This document shows, piece after piece, positions 17,884-28,332 of a DNA stretch of 64,000 nucleotides. The stretch's first letter is position 1. Every line of letters starts with the position of its first letter. The notes below the pieces were generated by a model. The model was given only the letters and a program-made list of their open reading frames with translations, was not told the origin of the DNA and did no database searches. Source of the stretch: Pseudomonas viridiflava (GTDB lineage: Bacteria > Pseudomonadota > Gammaproteobacteria > Pseudomonadales > Pseudomonadaceae); assembly GCF_900591205.1 (NCBI RefSeq), contig NZ_UUPU01000001.1, positions 434,001 to 498,000 of the forward strand, read 5' to 3'. The position numbers and the translations under genes are program-made.

Positions 17884-19242
17884 ATGAGTAACAACCTCGA
17901 CCAGCTCACCGATTGGTTGAAAGACCACAAGATCACAGAAGTCGAATGCATGATTGGCGACCTCACCGGCATCACCCGGGGCAAGATCTCGCCGACCAAC
18001 AAGTTCATCGCCGAAAAAGGCATGCGCCTGCCCGAGAGCGTTCTGTTGCAGACCGTGACCGGCGACTATGTCGAAGACGACATCTATTACGAATTGCTCG
18101 ACCCGGCCGACATTGACATGATCTGCCGCCCCGACCAGAACGCGGTGTTCCTGGTGCCCTGGGCCATCGAGCCCACCGCGCAGGTGATCCACGACACCTA
18201 CGACAAGCAAGGCAACCCGATCGAGCTGTCGCCGCGCAACGTGCTCAAGAAAGTCCTCAAGCTCTACGCCGACAAAGGCTGGCAGCCCATCGTGGCGCCG
18301 GAGATGGAGTTCTACCTGACCAAGCGCTGCGAAGACCCGGACTTCCCGCTGCAACCGCCCATCGGCCGTTCCGGTCGCCCGGAGACCGGTCGCCAGTCCT
18401 TCTCTATAGAAGCGGCCAACGAATTCGACCCGCTGTTCGAAGACGTCTACGACTGGTGCGAACTGCAGGAGCTGGACCTCGACACCCTGATCCACGAAGA
18501 CGGCACGGCGCAGATGGAAATCAACTTCCGTCACGGTGATGCGCTGTCGCTGGCCGACCAGATCCTGGTGTTCAAGCGCACCATGCGTGAAGCCGCGCTC
18601 AAGCACAACGTGGCCGCGACCTTTATGGCCAAGCCGATGACCGGCGAGCCTGGCAGCGCGATGCACTTGCACCAGAGCATCATCGACATTGCCACCGGCA
18701 AGAACGTCTTCTCCAACGAAGACGGGACCATGAGCCAGCTGTTCCTCAATCACATCGGCGGGCTGCAGAAATTCATCCCTGAGTTGCTGCCGCTGTTTGC
18801 CCCCAACGTGAACTCGTTCCGCCGCTTCCTGCCCGACACCTCGGCGCCGGTAAACGTGGAGTGGGGCGAAGAAAACCGCACCGTCGGCCTGCGCGTACCG
18901 GATGCCGGCCCGCAGAATCGTCGTGTGGAAAACCGCCTGCCGGGCGCCGACGCCAACCCGTACCTGGCGATTGCCGCCAGTTTGCTGTGCGGCTACATCG
19001 GCATGGTCGAAGGCCATAACCCGAGCGCGCCGGTGGTGGGCCGTGGTTACGAGCGACGCAACCTGCGCCTGCCGTTGACCATCGAAGACGCCCTGGAGCG
19101 CATGGAAAACAGCAAGACCATCGAGAAATACCTGGGTCAGAAATTCATCACAGGCTACGTCGCGGTCAAGCGGGCCGAGCATGAAAACTTCAAGCGCGTG
19201 ATCAGTTCGTGGGAGCGGGAATTCCTGCTCTTCGCCGTCTGA
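17884..19242 (+). CDS. spuB: gamma-glutamylputrescine synthetase (glutamine synthetase family)
   Basis: A 452-residue PuuA/SpuB-type ligase, first step of the gamma-glutamylation route that turns putrescine into GABA and succinate. Motifs present: CMIGDLTGITRGKISP near 21-36, PEMEFYL for metal binding, GSAMHLHQS, and NRTVGLRVPDAGP. It is homologous to but clearly diverged from the spuI-like product. I use ATG 17884 (CAGAGGCATTT upstream). An in-frame ATG about 30 codons earlier gives an extension without family similarity. It is followed by spuC after 59 bases. Confidence 0.9.
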   Translation: MSNNLDQLTDWLKDHKITEVECMIGDLTGITRGKISPTNKFIAEKGMRLPESVLLQTVTGDYVEDDIYYELLDPADIDMICRPDQNAVFLVPWAIEPTAQVIHDTYDKQGNPIELSPRNVLKKVLKLYADKGWQPIVAPEMEFYLTKRCEDPDFPLQPPIGRSGRPETGRQSFSIEAANEFDPLFEDVYDWCELQELDLDTLIHEDGTAQMEINFRHGDALSLADQILVFKRTMREAALKHNVAATFMAKPMTGEPGSAMHLHQSIIDIATGKNVFSNEDGTMSQLFLNHIGGLQKFIPELLPLFAPNVNSFRRFLPDTSAPVNVEWGEENRTVGLRVPDAGPQNRRVENRLPGADANPYLAIAASLLCGYIGMVEGHNPSAPVVGRGYERRNLRLPLTIEDALERMENSKTIEKYLGQKFITGYVAVKRAEHENFKRVISSWEREFLLFAV

Positions 19243-19301
19243 TGCGCCGGGCGCGCCGGGTGAAACGGCGCGCCCTTCACTGAAAAGTCTAGGAGATTGG
19301 T

Positions 19302-20666
19302 ATGTCCAGCAACAACCCGCAAACCCGTGAATGGCAAGCCTTGAGCAGCGATCACCACCTGGCGCCGTTCAGCGACTTCAAGCAATTGAAAGAGAAAGGC
19401 CCACGGATCATCACCAAAGCCCACGGCGTTTACCTGTGGGACAGCGAAGGCAACAAGATCCTCGACGGCATGGCCGGCCTGTGGTGCGTGGCGATTGGTT
19501 ACGGTCGCGATGAACTGGCTGACGCCGCCGCCAAGCAGATGAAAGAACTGCCGTACTACAACCTGTTCTTCCAGACCGCTCATCCGCCGGTGCTGGAATT
19601 GGCCAAGGCCATTTCCGACATCGCGCCCGCCGGCATGAACCACGTGTTCTTCACCGGTTCCGGCTCCGAAGGCAACGACACCATGTTGCGCATGGTCCGC
19701 CACTACTGGGCGATCAAGGGCCAGCCGAACAAAAAAACCATTATTGCCCGCAAGAACGGCTACCACGGTTCCACCGTGGCCGGTGCCAGCCTGGGCGGCA
19801 TGACCTATATGCATGAACAAGGTGACTTGCCGATCCCGGGCATCACCCATATCGCCCAGCCGTACTGGTTTGGCGAAGGCGGCGACATGAGCCCCGAAGA
19901 GTTCGGCGTGTGGGCCGCCAACCAGTTGGAAGAGAAGATTCTGGAGCTGGGCGTGGACACCGTCGGTGCCTTTATTGCCGAGCCGATCCAGGGGGCCGGT
20001 GGCGTGATTGTGCCGCCTGCCACTTACTGGCCGCGCGTCAAGGAAATCCTCGCCAAGTACGACATCCTGTTCATCGCCGACGAAGTGATCTGCGGTTTCG
20101 GCCGTACCGGCGAGTGGTTCGGCAGCGATTTCTACGACCTCAAGCCGCACATGATGACCATCGCCAAGGGCCTGACCTCGGGTTACATCCCCATGGGCGG
20201 CCTGATCGTGCGTGACGACGTGGTCGACGTGCTGAATGAAGGCGGCGATTTCAACCACGGCTTCACCTACTCCGGCCACCCGGTGGCGGCTGCGGTCGCC
20301 CTGGAAAACATCCGCATCCTGCGCGATGAAAAAATCGTTAACCGCGTGCACGACGAAACGGCACCGTATTTGCAGAAACGTCTGAGGGAGCTGGCCGATC
20401 ACCCGCTGGTGGGTGAAGTGCGCGGTGTGGGCATGCTCGGTGCAATTGAGCTGGTTCAGGACAAGGCGACGCGCAAGCGTTATGAAGGTAAAGGCGCGGG
20501 CATGATCTGCCGCACTTTCTGCTTTGAGAATGGCCTGATCATGCGCGCCGTGGGCGACACCATGATCATTTCGCCGCCGCTGGTGATCAGCAAGGCTGAA
20601 ATCGACGAGCTGGTGGCCAAGGCTCGGCAGTGCCTGGACCTGACTTTGGCGGCATTGCAGGGCTAA
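19302..20666 (+). CDS. spuC: polyamine:pyruvate aminotransferase SpuC
   Basis: A 454-residue class III PLP aminotransferase. It transfers the amino group of putrescine (also cadaverine or spermidine in relatives) to pyruvate. The cofactor region includes [20 protein letters not shown], the Asp motif [14 protein letters not shown] (near 255-268), and the Schiff-base lysine in [16 protein letters not shown] near 286. AGGAGATTGGT lies before the ATG at 19302. It belongs to the spuBCDEFGH set. Confidence 0.94.
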   Translation: MSSNNPQTREWQALSSDHHLAPFSDFKQLKEKGPRIITKAHGVYLWDSEGNKILDGMAGLWCVAIGYGRDELADAAAKQMKELPYYNLFFQTAHPPVLELAKAISDIAPAGMNHVFFTGSGSEGNDTMLRMVRHYWAIKGQPNKKTIIARKNGYHGSTVAGASLGGMTYMHEQGDLPIPGITHIAQPYWFGEGGDMSPEEFGVWAANQLEEKILELGVDTVGAFIAEPIQGAGGVIVPPATYWPRVKEILAKYDILFIADEVICGFGRTGEWFGSDFYDLKPHMMTIAKGLTSGYIPMGGLIVRDDVVDVLNEGGDFNHGFTYSGHPVAAAVALENIRILRDEKIVNRVHDETAPYLQKRLRELADHPLVGEVRGVGMLGAIELVQDKATRKRYEGKGAGMICRTFCFENGLIMRAVGDTMIISPPLVISKAEIDELVAKARQCLDLTLAALQG

Positions 20667-20844
20667 GTGCTAGGCTCAGTACGCAGTGGCTTCGGGTGCT
20701 GCGTGCTGAGCGGTTATAAATGAGGCTTTGGTTGAAAGCCGGCCTCAGAACTTGCCAGACTGTCGCCCTGTTTTGTTGCCCTTTGTGGGCCGCGAAACAT
20801 AAAAAGCTTGTGGCCCAAAAAAGAAAAAATTGGAGCATCACCAA

Positions 20845-21954
20845 ATGAAGGCATTAGGTTTGAAGAACGCTGGCAAGACCCTCCTCGCCTTGTCCCTGAT
20901 GGGCGCAATGGCGGGCGCGGCCCAGGCCGACGATAAAGTGCTGCACGTCTATAACTGGTCCGACTACATTGCACCGGACACCATCGCCAACTTTGAAAAA
21001 GAGTCGGGCATTAAAGTGGTGTACGACGTATTCGACAGCAACGAGACGCTGGAAGCCAAGTTGCTGGCAGGCAAGTCCGGTTACGACATTGTCGTGCCGT
21101 CGAACAACTTCCTCGCCAAGCAGATCAAGGCCGGTGTCTACCAGGAGCTGGACAAGTCCAAGCTGTCCAACTACGACAACCTGAATAAATCCCTGCTTAA
21201 AGCCGTGTCGGTCAGCGACCCGGACAACAAGCACGCCTTCCCGTACATGTGGGGCTCGATCGGCATCGGTTACAACCCGGAGAAGGTCAAGGCCGCGCTG
21301 GGCGTGGACAAGATCGACTCCTGGGACGTGCTGCTCAAGCCGGAAAACATCGCCAAGCTGAAAAGCTGCGGCGTGAGCTTCCTCGATTCGCCAACCGAAA
21401 TGCTGCCGGTGGCGCTGCACTACCTGGGCCTGCCGACCGACACCCAGAAGAAAGAAGACCTCAAGCAAGCCGAGGCCCTGTTCCTCAAGCTGCGCCCTTC
21501 GATCGGCTACTTCCACTCGTCCAAGTACATCTCGGACCTGGCCAACGGCAACATCTGCGTGGCCGTGGGTTACTCGGGTGACATTGAACAGGCCAAATCC
21601 CGCGCTGCTGAAGCCGGTGGCAAGGTCAAAGTTGCCTACGACATTCCGAAAGAAGGTGCTGGCAGCTTCTTCGACATGGTCGCCATCCCTAAAGATGCCG
21701 AAAACGTCGACGCCGCCTACAAGTTCATGAACTACCTGCTCAAGCCGCAAGTGATGGCCGAGATCACCAACAGCGTGCATTTCCCGAACGGTAACGAGAA
21801 AGCCACCGCACTGGTCGACAAAGACATCACCAGCGATCCGGGCATCTACCCGCCAGCCGATGTGCAGGCCAAGCTGTACGCCATTGCGGACTTGCCGGCT
21901 GCGACCCAGCGTGAAATGACACGCAGCTGGACCAAGATCAAATCGGGCAAATAA
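20845..21954 (+). CDS. spuD: polyamine ABC transporter periplasmic binding protein SpuD
   Basis: A 369-residue PotF-type binding protein. The signal peptide (1-27, [16 protein letters not shown]) is followed by the family opening [20 protein letters not shown]. SpuD of P. aeruginosa prefers putrescine. The order SpuD then SpuE and the Trp/Asp-rich pocket segments ([27 protein letters not shown]) match. Start ATG at 20845 after TTGGAGCATCACCAA. The gap upstream (178 bases) is AT-rich near the start and may contain a separate promoter. A REP pair and a further 100 bases separate it from spuE. Confidence 0.9.
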   Translation: MKALGLKNAGKTLLALSLMGAMAGAAQADDKVLHVYNWSDYIAPDTIANFEKESGIKVVYDVFDSNETLEAKLLAGKSGYDIVVPSNNFLAKQIKAGVYQELDKSKLSNYDNLNKSLLKAVSVSDPDNKHAFPYMWGSIGIGYNPEKVKAALGVDKIDSWDVLLKPENIAKLKSCGVSFLDSPTEMLPVALHYLGLPTDTQKKEDLKQAEALFLKLRPSIGYFHSSKYISDLANGNICVAVGYSGDIEQAKSRAAEAGGKVKVAYDIPKEGAGSFFDMVAIPKDAENVDAAYKFMNYLLKPQVMAEITNSVHFPNGNEKATALVDKDITSDPGIYPPADVQAKLYAIADLPAATQREMTRSWTKIKSGK

Positions 21955-21965
21955 GCCTTGCAACC

Positions 21966-22055
21966 TGTGGGAGGAAGCTTGCTTGCGATGGCGCTGCATC
22001 AGCCAACCTGTTCTTTGACTGACCCAGTGCCATCGGGAGCAAGCCCCCTCCCACA
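21966..22055. repeat. REP pair between spuD and spuE
   Basis: gtgggaggaagcttgcttgcgat at 21966 and an inverted gggagcaagccccctcccac arm ending at 22055. The two arms are of slightly different REP types. Its position inside a transporter operon could alter mRNA stability, giving more SpuD than downstream products; that is inference. Confidence 0.8.
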
Positions 22056-22151
22056 AATTAAATGACAGAAAGTTTTGCCGGATCGGTTTATCGAGGGTAA
22101 GTTGCGCGCCGGTTTTGTTGCCGGGCAACAACTTTGGGCCCAACTATTTAA

Positions 22152-23258
<1,107 letters not shown>

Positions 23259-23323
23259 GGCTCAAACTATCCAAGGCTGGCCCGTATTGGGTGAGCTGCA
23301 CTCTTTTTTTGGGAGTTTCGTAA

Positions 23324-24466
23324 ATGGCAGTTGCCTCCGGCGCCTATAAGAAAGCCCTCGAGGGCGACCAGACACCGAAAAAGGTGCTGGTCAAAATCGA
23401 CCGGGTCACGAAGAAGTTCGACGAGACGATTGCCGTGGACGATGTGTCCCTGGAAATCAAGAAAGGCGAAATCTTCGCCTTGCTCGGCGGTTCGGGTTCG
23501 GGCAAATCCACCTTGCTGCGCATGCTCGCGGGCTTTGAGCGGCCGACCGAAGGCCGCATCTACCTCGACGGCGTGGACATCACCGATATGCCGCCCTACG
23601 AGCGGCCGATCAACATGATGTTCCAGTCCTACGCCCTGTTCCCACACATGACCGTGGCGCAGAACATCGCATTCGGCCTGCAGCAGGACAAGATCCCCAA
23701 GGCTGAAGTCGACGCTCGTGTGGCCGAGATGCTCAAGCTGGTACAGATGAGCCAGTACGCCAAGCGCAAGCCGCACCAACTGTCCGGTGGCCAGCGCCAG
23801 CGTGTGGCCTTGGCGCGCTCCCTGGCCAAGCGTCCGAAACTGCTGCTGCTCGATGAGCCGATGGGCGCCCTCGACAAGAAACTGCGTTCGCAGATGCAGC
23901 TGGAACTGGTGGAGATCATCGAGCGCGTGGGTGTGACCTGCGTGATGGTGACCCACGACCAGGAAGAGGCCATGACCATGGCCGAGCGCATCGCCATCAT
24001 GCACCTGGGCTGGATTGCCCAGATCGGCAGCCCGATCGACATCTACGAAACCCCTACCAGCCGTCTGGTGTGCGAGTTCATCGGCAACGTCAACATCTTC
24101 GACACGCTGGTAGTGGACGACGCCGAAGGCCATGCCGTGCTCAAGTGCGCCGACCTCGACCGTGACATCTACGTGGGCTACGGCATTGCTACGTCGGTGG
24201 AAGACAAGTCGGTGACTTACGCGATCCGCCCGGAAAAACTGCTGGTGACCACCGAGATGCCGACCTGCGAGCACAACTGGTCGAGCGGCAAGGTGCATGA
24301 CATCGCCTACCTCGGCGGGCACTCGGTGTTCTACGTGGAGTTGCCGAGCGGCAAGCTGGTGCAGTCCTTCGTGGCCAACGCCGAACGCCGTGGCCAGCGA
24401 CCTACCTGGGGTGACCAGGTTTACGTGTGGTGGGAAGACGACAGCGGCGTGGTACTTCGCTCATGA
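23324..24466 (+). CDS. spuF: polyamine ABC transporter ATP-binding protein SpuF
   Basis: A 380-residue PotA/PotG-type ATPase. Walker A GGSGSGKST is near 62-70, signature LSGGQRQR near 152-159, Walker B LLLLDEPMGALD, and H-loop VTHDQEEAM. The C-terminal TOBE-like regulatory domain occupies about 255-380. It overlaps spuG by 4 bases (ATGA at 24463). It energises polyamine import through SpuGH. Confidence 0.95.
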   Translation: MAVASGAYKKALEGDQTPKKVLVKIDRVTKKFDETIAVDDVSLEIKKGEIFALLGGSGSGKSTLLRMLAGFERPTEGRIYLDGVDITDMPPYERPINMMFQSYALFPHMTVAQNIAFGLQQDKIPKAEVDARVAEMLKLVQMSQYAKRKPHQLSGGQRQRVALARSLAKRPKLLLLDEPMGALDKKLRSQMQLELVEIIERVGVTCVMVTHDQEEAMTMAERIAIMHLGWIAQIGSPIDIYETPTSRLVCEFIGNVNIFDTLVVDDAEGHAVLKCADLDRDIYVGYGIATSVEDKSVTYAIRPEKLLVTTEMPTCEHNWSSGKVHDIAYLGGHSVFYVELPSGKLVQSFVANAERRGQRPTWGDQVYVWWEDDSGVVLRS

Positions 24467-25383
24467 ATATGAAGAAGCTCAAGCGCCGCCTGCAACGAAT
24501 AACCCCCAGTGGCCGTCACGCGGTCATTGGTATTCCCTTCCTGTGGCTGTTCCTATTCTTTGCGCTGCCGTTCTTCATCGTCTTGAAGATCAGCTTTGCC
24601 GAGGCCGACGTGGCGATCCCGCCTTACACCGAGATCTACACCTTCGTTGAGCAGAAACTCCAGCTGGTGCTGAACCTGGGCAACTACGCGATGCTCGGCG
24701 ACGACGAGTTGTACATCGCCGCGTACCTGGGCTCGCTGAAGATGGCGTTTTTCAGCACGATTTTGTGCCTGCTGATCGGCTACCCGATGGCCTACGCCAT
24801 TGCCAGTGCGCGCAAAGAGATGCAGACCGTGCTGGTGCTGCTGATCATGATGCCGACCTGGACCGCGATCCTGATCCGCGTGTATGCCTGGATGGGCATC
24901 CTCAGCAACAACGGCCTGCTCAATGGTTTCCTGATGTCCATCGGGTTGATCAACGAACCGCTGCAGATCCTCAACACCAACATTGCGGTGTATATCGGCG
25001 TGGTCTATTCGTACCTGCCGTTCATGATCCTGCCGCTGTACGCCAACCTGGTGAAGCATGACCAGAGCCTGCTGGAAGCCGCGTCGGATCTGGGTTCGAG
25101 CACCTTCAACAGCTTCTGGAAGATCACCGTGCCGCTGTCCAAGAACGGCATCATCGCCGGCTGCATGCTGGTGTTTATCCCGGTGGTGGGCGAGTTCGTG
25201 ATCCCGGAACTGCTGGGCGGCCCGGAAACCCTGATGATCGGTAAAGTGTTGTGGCAAGAATTCTTCAACAACCGTGACTGGCCGGTGGCTTCTGCCCTGG
25301 CGGTGGTGATGCTGGCGATCCTGATCGTGCCGATCATCCTGTTCAACCGCAGCCAAGCCAAAGAGATGGAGGGCAAAATATGA
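24463..25383 (+). CDS. spuG: polyamine ABC transporter permease SpuG
   Basis: A 306-residue PotH/PotB-type permease with six predicted membrane segments (first WLFLFFALPFFIVLKISF) and the EAA loop in SLLEAASDLGSSTFNSFWKITVPLS. A long periplasmic loop follows the first segment, as in PotH. Overlaps of ATGA with spuF upstream and spuH downstream indicate tight translational coupling. I chose ATG 24463; the earlier in-frame start lies within spuF. Confidence 0.95.
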   Translation: MNMKKLKRRLQRITPSGRHAVIGIPFLWLFLFFALPFFIVLKISFAEADVAIPPYTEIYTFVEQKLQLVLNLGNYAMLGDDELYIAAYLGSLKMAFFSTILCLLIGYPMAYAIASARKEMQTVLVLLIMMPTWTAILIRVYAWMGILSNNGLLNGFLMSIGLINEPLQILNTNIAVYIGVVYSYLPFMILPLYANLVKHDQSLLEAASDLGSSTFNSFWKITVPLSKNGIIAGCMLVFIPVVGEFVIPELLGGPETLMIGKVLWQEFFNNRDWPVASALAVVMLAILIVPIILFNRSQAKEMEGKI

Positions 25384-26264
25384 AGCGCTTCAGTTTCTCC
25401 AGCTTCATGCTGGTGGCGGGGTTGTTGTTTATCTACCTGCCGATGCTGATCCTGGTGATCTACTCGTTCAACGAATCCAAGCTGGTGACGGTGTGGGGCG
25501 GGTGGTCGATCAAGTGGTACGTGGGCCTGCTGGACAACACCCAGCTGATGGGCTCGGTGGCGCGCTCCCTGGAAATCGCCTGCTACACGGCGGTGGCCGC
25601 AGTGGCGCTGGGTACATTGGCGGCGTTCGTGCTGACCCGCATCAGTCAGTTCAAGGGTCGCACGCTGTTCGGCGGCCTGGTGACCGCGCCGTTGGTGATG
25701 CCGGAAGTGATCACCGGTCTGTCGCTGTTGCTGCTGTTTGTGGCGATGGCGCAGATGATCGGCTGGCCCCAGGAGCGTGGCATCGTCACCATCTGGATCG
25801 CCCACACCACCTTCTGCGCGGCGTATGTGGCGGTGGTGGTGTCGGCGCGCTTGCGTGAGCTGGACCTGTCGATCGAAGAGGCGGCCATGGACCTGGGCGC
25901 ACGGCCGTGGAAGGTGTTCTTCCTGATCACCATTCCGATGATCGCGCCCTCGCTGGCGGCGGGCGGCATGATGTCGTTCGCGCTGTCGCTGGATGACCTG
26001 GTACTGGCGAGTTTCGTGTCGGGCCCAGGCTCGACCACCCTGCCGATGGAAGTGTTCTCGGCGGTGCGCCTTGGGGTTAAACCCGAGATCAACGCCGTGG
26101 CCAGCCTGATTCTGTTGGCGGTGTCGCTGGTGACCTTCCTGGTGTGGTTCTTCAGCCGGCGTGCTGAAGAGCATCGCAAGAAAGCTATCCAGCAAGCGAT
26201 TGAAGAAGCGGCGGCGGACGGCTGGCAGCCGCCGGACAAGCGCCGGGCGCCTGCACCGGTCTAA
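25380..26264 (+). CDS. spuH: polyamine ABC transporter permease SpuH
   Basis: A 294-residue PotI/PotC-type permease, six membrane segments (first SSFMLVAGLLFIYLPMLILVIYSF), with the EAA loop ELDLSIEEAAMDLGARPWKVFF. The hydrophilic C-terminal tail (about 262-294) is rich in Lys, Arg and Ala. It completes the SpuDEFGH importer. It overlaps spuG by ATGA. A 32-bp perfect inverted REP repeat follows the stop. Confidence 0.95.
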   Translation: MKRFSFSSFMLVAGLLFIYLPMLILVIYSFNESKLVTVWGGWSIKWYVGLLDNTQLMGSVARSLEIACYTAVAAVALGTLAAFVLTRISQFKGRTLFGGLVTAPLVMPEVITGLSLLLLFVAMAQMIGWPQERGIVTIWIAHTTFCAAYVAVVVSARLRELDLSIEEAAMDLGARPWKVFFLITIPMIAPSLAAGGMMSFALSLDDLVLASFVSGPGSTTLPMEVFSAVRLGVKPEINAVASLILLAVSLVTFLVWFFSRRAEEHRKKAIQQAIEEAAADGWQPPDKRRAPAPV

Positions 26265-26292
26265 TCCGCGCAGCCTGGCGGAACCGGATCAA

Positions 26293-26388
26293 AAATGTGG
26301 GAGCGGGCTTGCTCGCGAATGCGGTGGATCAGTCAGTGCATCTGGTGACTGACACTCCGCATTCGCGAGCAAGCCCGCTCCCACATTT
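26293..26388. repeat. REP pair with perfect 32-bp arms
   Basis: 26293-26324 and 26357-26388 are exact reverse complements (32/32), core gtgggagcgggcttgctcgcgaatgcgg, with a 32-base loop. It separates the convergent spuH and HD-domain genes. Confidence 0.92.
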
Positions 26389-26406
26389 GATTGTATTTCA
26401 GGCTGA

Positions 26407-27048
26407 TTAAGCCGCCCACGGCGACTTGCGAATCACCTCCACAAAATTCATCGGCTTGAACCCCGGCTCCTGATCCACCAGCACATCGGTCTTCACGTTG
26501 CCAAACGTGGTCTGCGGACGATGGCGCAAGCCGTCGGCAAATGCGCAGATGATGCATTCCTTGAACCCTTCACCGCGTGGATGCGCATGCACCACGGCTT
26601 CGCGCTGCACGCTGGAAAACGCGGCGTAGTCCATGCCCAACACGTCCATCTCGACCCCCGCAGTCACCAGCGCCACCGTCGGACGCAGATGTTGCGGCAC
26701 GCCCGGCGTGGTGTGCAGGGCGATGGACAGCCACACTTGTTCGATATCGTCGTCGGTCAGCCCGTAAGGCTTGAGGAAGGCCGCCGCCGCGTTCGCACCG
26801 TCCACTTCGAAACGCTCGTTGTCACTGCGATAGCCTTCCACCAGGCCCAGGTCATGGAACATGGCGCCGACGTAGAGCAGCTCCGGGTTGTAGGCCAGTT
26901 GCTTGCGTTCACCGCTCAACGCGCCGAACAGGAACACCCGGCGGGAGTGGTGGTAGAGCAGGTCGGATTCGACGTCGCGGATGTATTCGGTGGTGGCCTT
27001 GGCCAGGGCGCTGTCCGGGATCTGGATGCCGGCGATAGTGGTGGTCAT
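26407..27048 (-). CDS. HD-domain hydrolase, cyanamide hydratase-like
   Basis: A 213-residue HD-superfamily protein. Metal-binding motif: His in YHHSRRVFLFG (near 33-34) and HD in GAMFHDLGLVEGY (near 64-65). A further conserved His/Asp lies downstream (SIALHTTPG). The spacing recalls Ddi2/cyanamide hydratase-type HD proteins found in fungi and bacteria. Start ATG at 27048 after GAGGAGAACGACC. It is divergent from a GlxA-type regulator gene with a REP pair between, so the regulator may control it. The substrate is unknown; hydration of a nitrile-like or other small compound is only a guess. Confidence 0.75.
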   Translation of the reverse strand: MTTTIAGIQIPDSALAKATTEYIRDVESDLLYHHSRRVFLFGALSGERKQLAYNPELLYVGAMFHDLGLVEGYRSDNERFEVDGANAAAAFLKPYGLTDDDIEQVWLSIALHTTPGVPQHLRPTVALVTAGVEMDVLGMDYAAFSSVQREAVVHAHPRGEGFKECIICAFADGLRHRPQTTFGNVKTDVLVDQEPGFKPMNFVEVIRKSPWAA

Positions 27049-27181
27049 GGTCGTTCTCCTCAAGAAAGCGCCGGGGGTGGCGCCGATGAGTCCAGTCTGG
27101 TCGCGCGCCTGCGGCGGGGCCATCGACGTGAGGGTGCGATCCCGGCCAATGTGCCGCGATATCACGCCAGATGCAGTCAAA

Positions 27182-27268
27182 TGTGGGAGCTGGCTTGCCT
27201 GCGATGCTGGCGACTCGGTCTGTCAGTTAGACTGGGGTGATGCCATCGCAGGCAAGCCGGCTCCCACC
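27182..27268. repeat. REP pair (inverted)
   Basis: tgtgggagctggcttgcctgcgatg and its inverted copy atcgcaggcaagccggctcccac with a 40-base spacer, in the divergent spacer of the HD hydrolase and GlxA-like genes. It lies very close (about 35 bases) to the regulator start codon. Confidence 0.88.
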
Positions 27269-27304
27269 GGGGTTTATGTTCTTCCAGTTGAAGGTGAGTT
27301 GTTC

Positions 27305-28270
27305 ATGGGCAAAACCGTCGCCATCCTGATCTTCCCCGGCGTCCAGTCACTGGACGTGACCGGGCCCATGGATGTGTTCTGCGAAGCCAACCGTTTTTTG
27401 CCGCCGCAGGATCACTACCAGCTGGAAGTCATTGGTTTGGCCCACGGCACCCTGGCGGCTTCCAACGGCCTGTCATTGCAGGCCCACCGGCATTACAGCG
27501 ACGCCCTGCAAGCCTATGACCTGCTGCTGGTAGCGGGCGGGCCGCAGTTGCCGTTCGAGGATTTCGGCGCGCCGTTCGATGACTGGCTGCGTGGGGCGAC
27601 AGCGCGGGCGCAACGCTTTGGCTCGATCTGCAATGGCGCCTTCATGTTGGCTCGCGCCGGTTTGCTGGAAGGGAAAACCGTCACCACCCATTGGAATGAT
27701 GCTGCCGATTTGGCGCGCCTGTGCCCCTCGGCCCAGGTCGAGGCTGACCGCCTCTACGTGCAGGACGGCAACCTCTACACCTCGGCGGGGGTCACGGCGG
27801 GGATCGACTTGTCGCTGTACCTGCTGGCCCAGGATCATGGCCCGGAAGTGGCGCTGAGCGTGGCCAAGCGCCTGGTGGTGTTCACCCAGCGGTCGGGCGG
27901 GCAGTCGCAGTTCAGCCCGTTCCTTACGCCCCACGCCGAAACCACCTCGGCGGTGGCCTTGGTGCAGCTGTACGTGTTGGCGAACCTGACGGGGGACCTG
28001 ACCATCGCCGATCTGGCCAAGGCGGCCAATATGAGTGCGCGGAATTTCTCCCGCGTGTTTGCCCGTGAAGCGCAGATAACACCTGCCGAGTTTGTCGAGC
28101 GGGCGCGGGTGGACGCGGCGCGGGTGCTGCTCGAAAGCAGCCAGGCGCCGCTGAAGACCGTGGCCTATCAATGCGGGTTTCGCGATGCCCAACACATGCG
28201 CAGCGTGTTCAACCGCCGGCTGGGCGTGACGCCGCAACAGTTCCGGCTCAACTTTGCGGCGCCGATATAA
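27305..28270 (+). CDS. GlxA-type transcriptional regulator (DJ-1/PfpI plus AraC HTH)
   Basis: A 321-residue regulator. N-terminal DJ-1/PfpI glutamine-amidotransferase-like domain (residues 1-175, with the nucleophile-elbow region GSICNGAFMLARAGLL near 110-125, Cys present). C-terminal AraC double HTH (about 220-318: TIADLAKAANMSARNFSRVF and LKTVAYQCGFRDAQHMRSVF). Related Pseudomonas proteins regulate quaternary-amine and arginine catabolism, but the ligand here is unknown. Start ATG at 27305 after AAGGTGAGTTGTTC. It likely acts on the divergent HD-hydrolase gene. Confidence 0.88.
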   Translation: MGKTVAILIFPGVQSLDVTGPMDVFCEANRFLPPQDHYQLEVIGLAHGTLAASNGLSLQAHRHYSDALQAYDLLLVAGGPQLPFEDFGAPFDDWLRGATARAQRFGSICNGAFMLARAGLLEGKTVTTHWNDAADLARLCPSAQVEADRLYVQDGNLYTSAGVTAGIDLSLYLLAQDHGPEVALSVAKRLVVFTQRSGGQSQFSPFLTPHAETTSAVALVQLYVLANLTGDLTIADLAKAANMSARNFSRVFAREAQITPAEFVERARVDAARVLLESSQAPLKTVAYQCGFRDAQHMRSVFNRRLGVTPQQFRLNFAAPI

Positions 28271-28286
28271 AGCAGTGCTCGGTGCA

Positions 28287-28318
28287 AATGTGAGAGGGGG
28301 CTTGCCCCCTCCCACATG
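28287..28318. repeat. single REP hairpin
   Basis: aatgtgagagggggcttgccccctcccacatg folds on itself. It lies between the convergent regulator and acylase genes and may act as a bidirectional mRNA end. Confidence 0.8.
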
Positions 28319-28332
28319 TTTATCCTGTTTTG

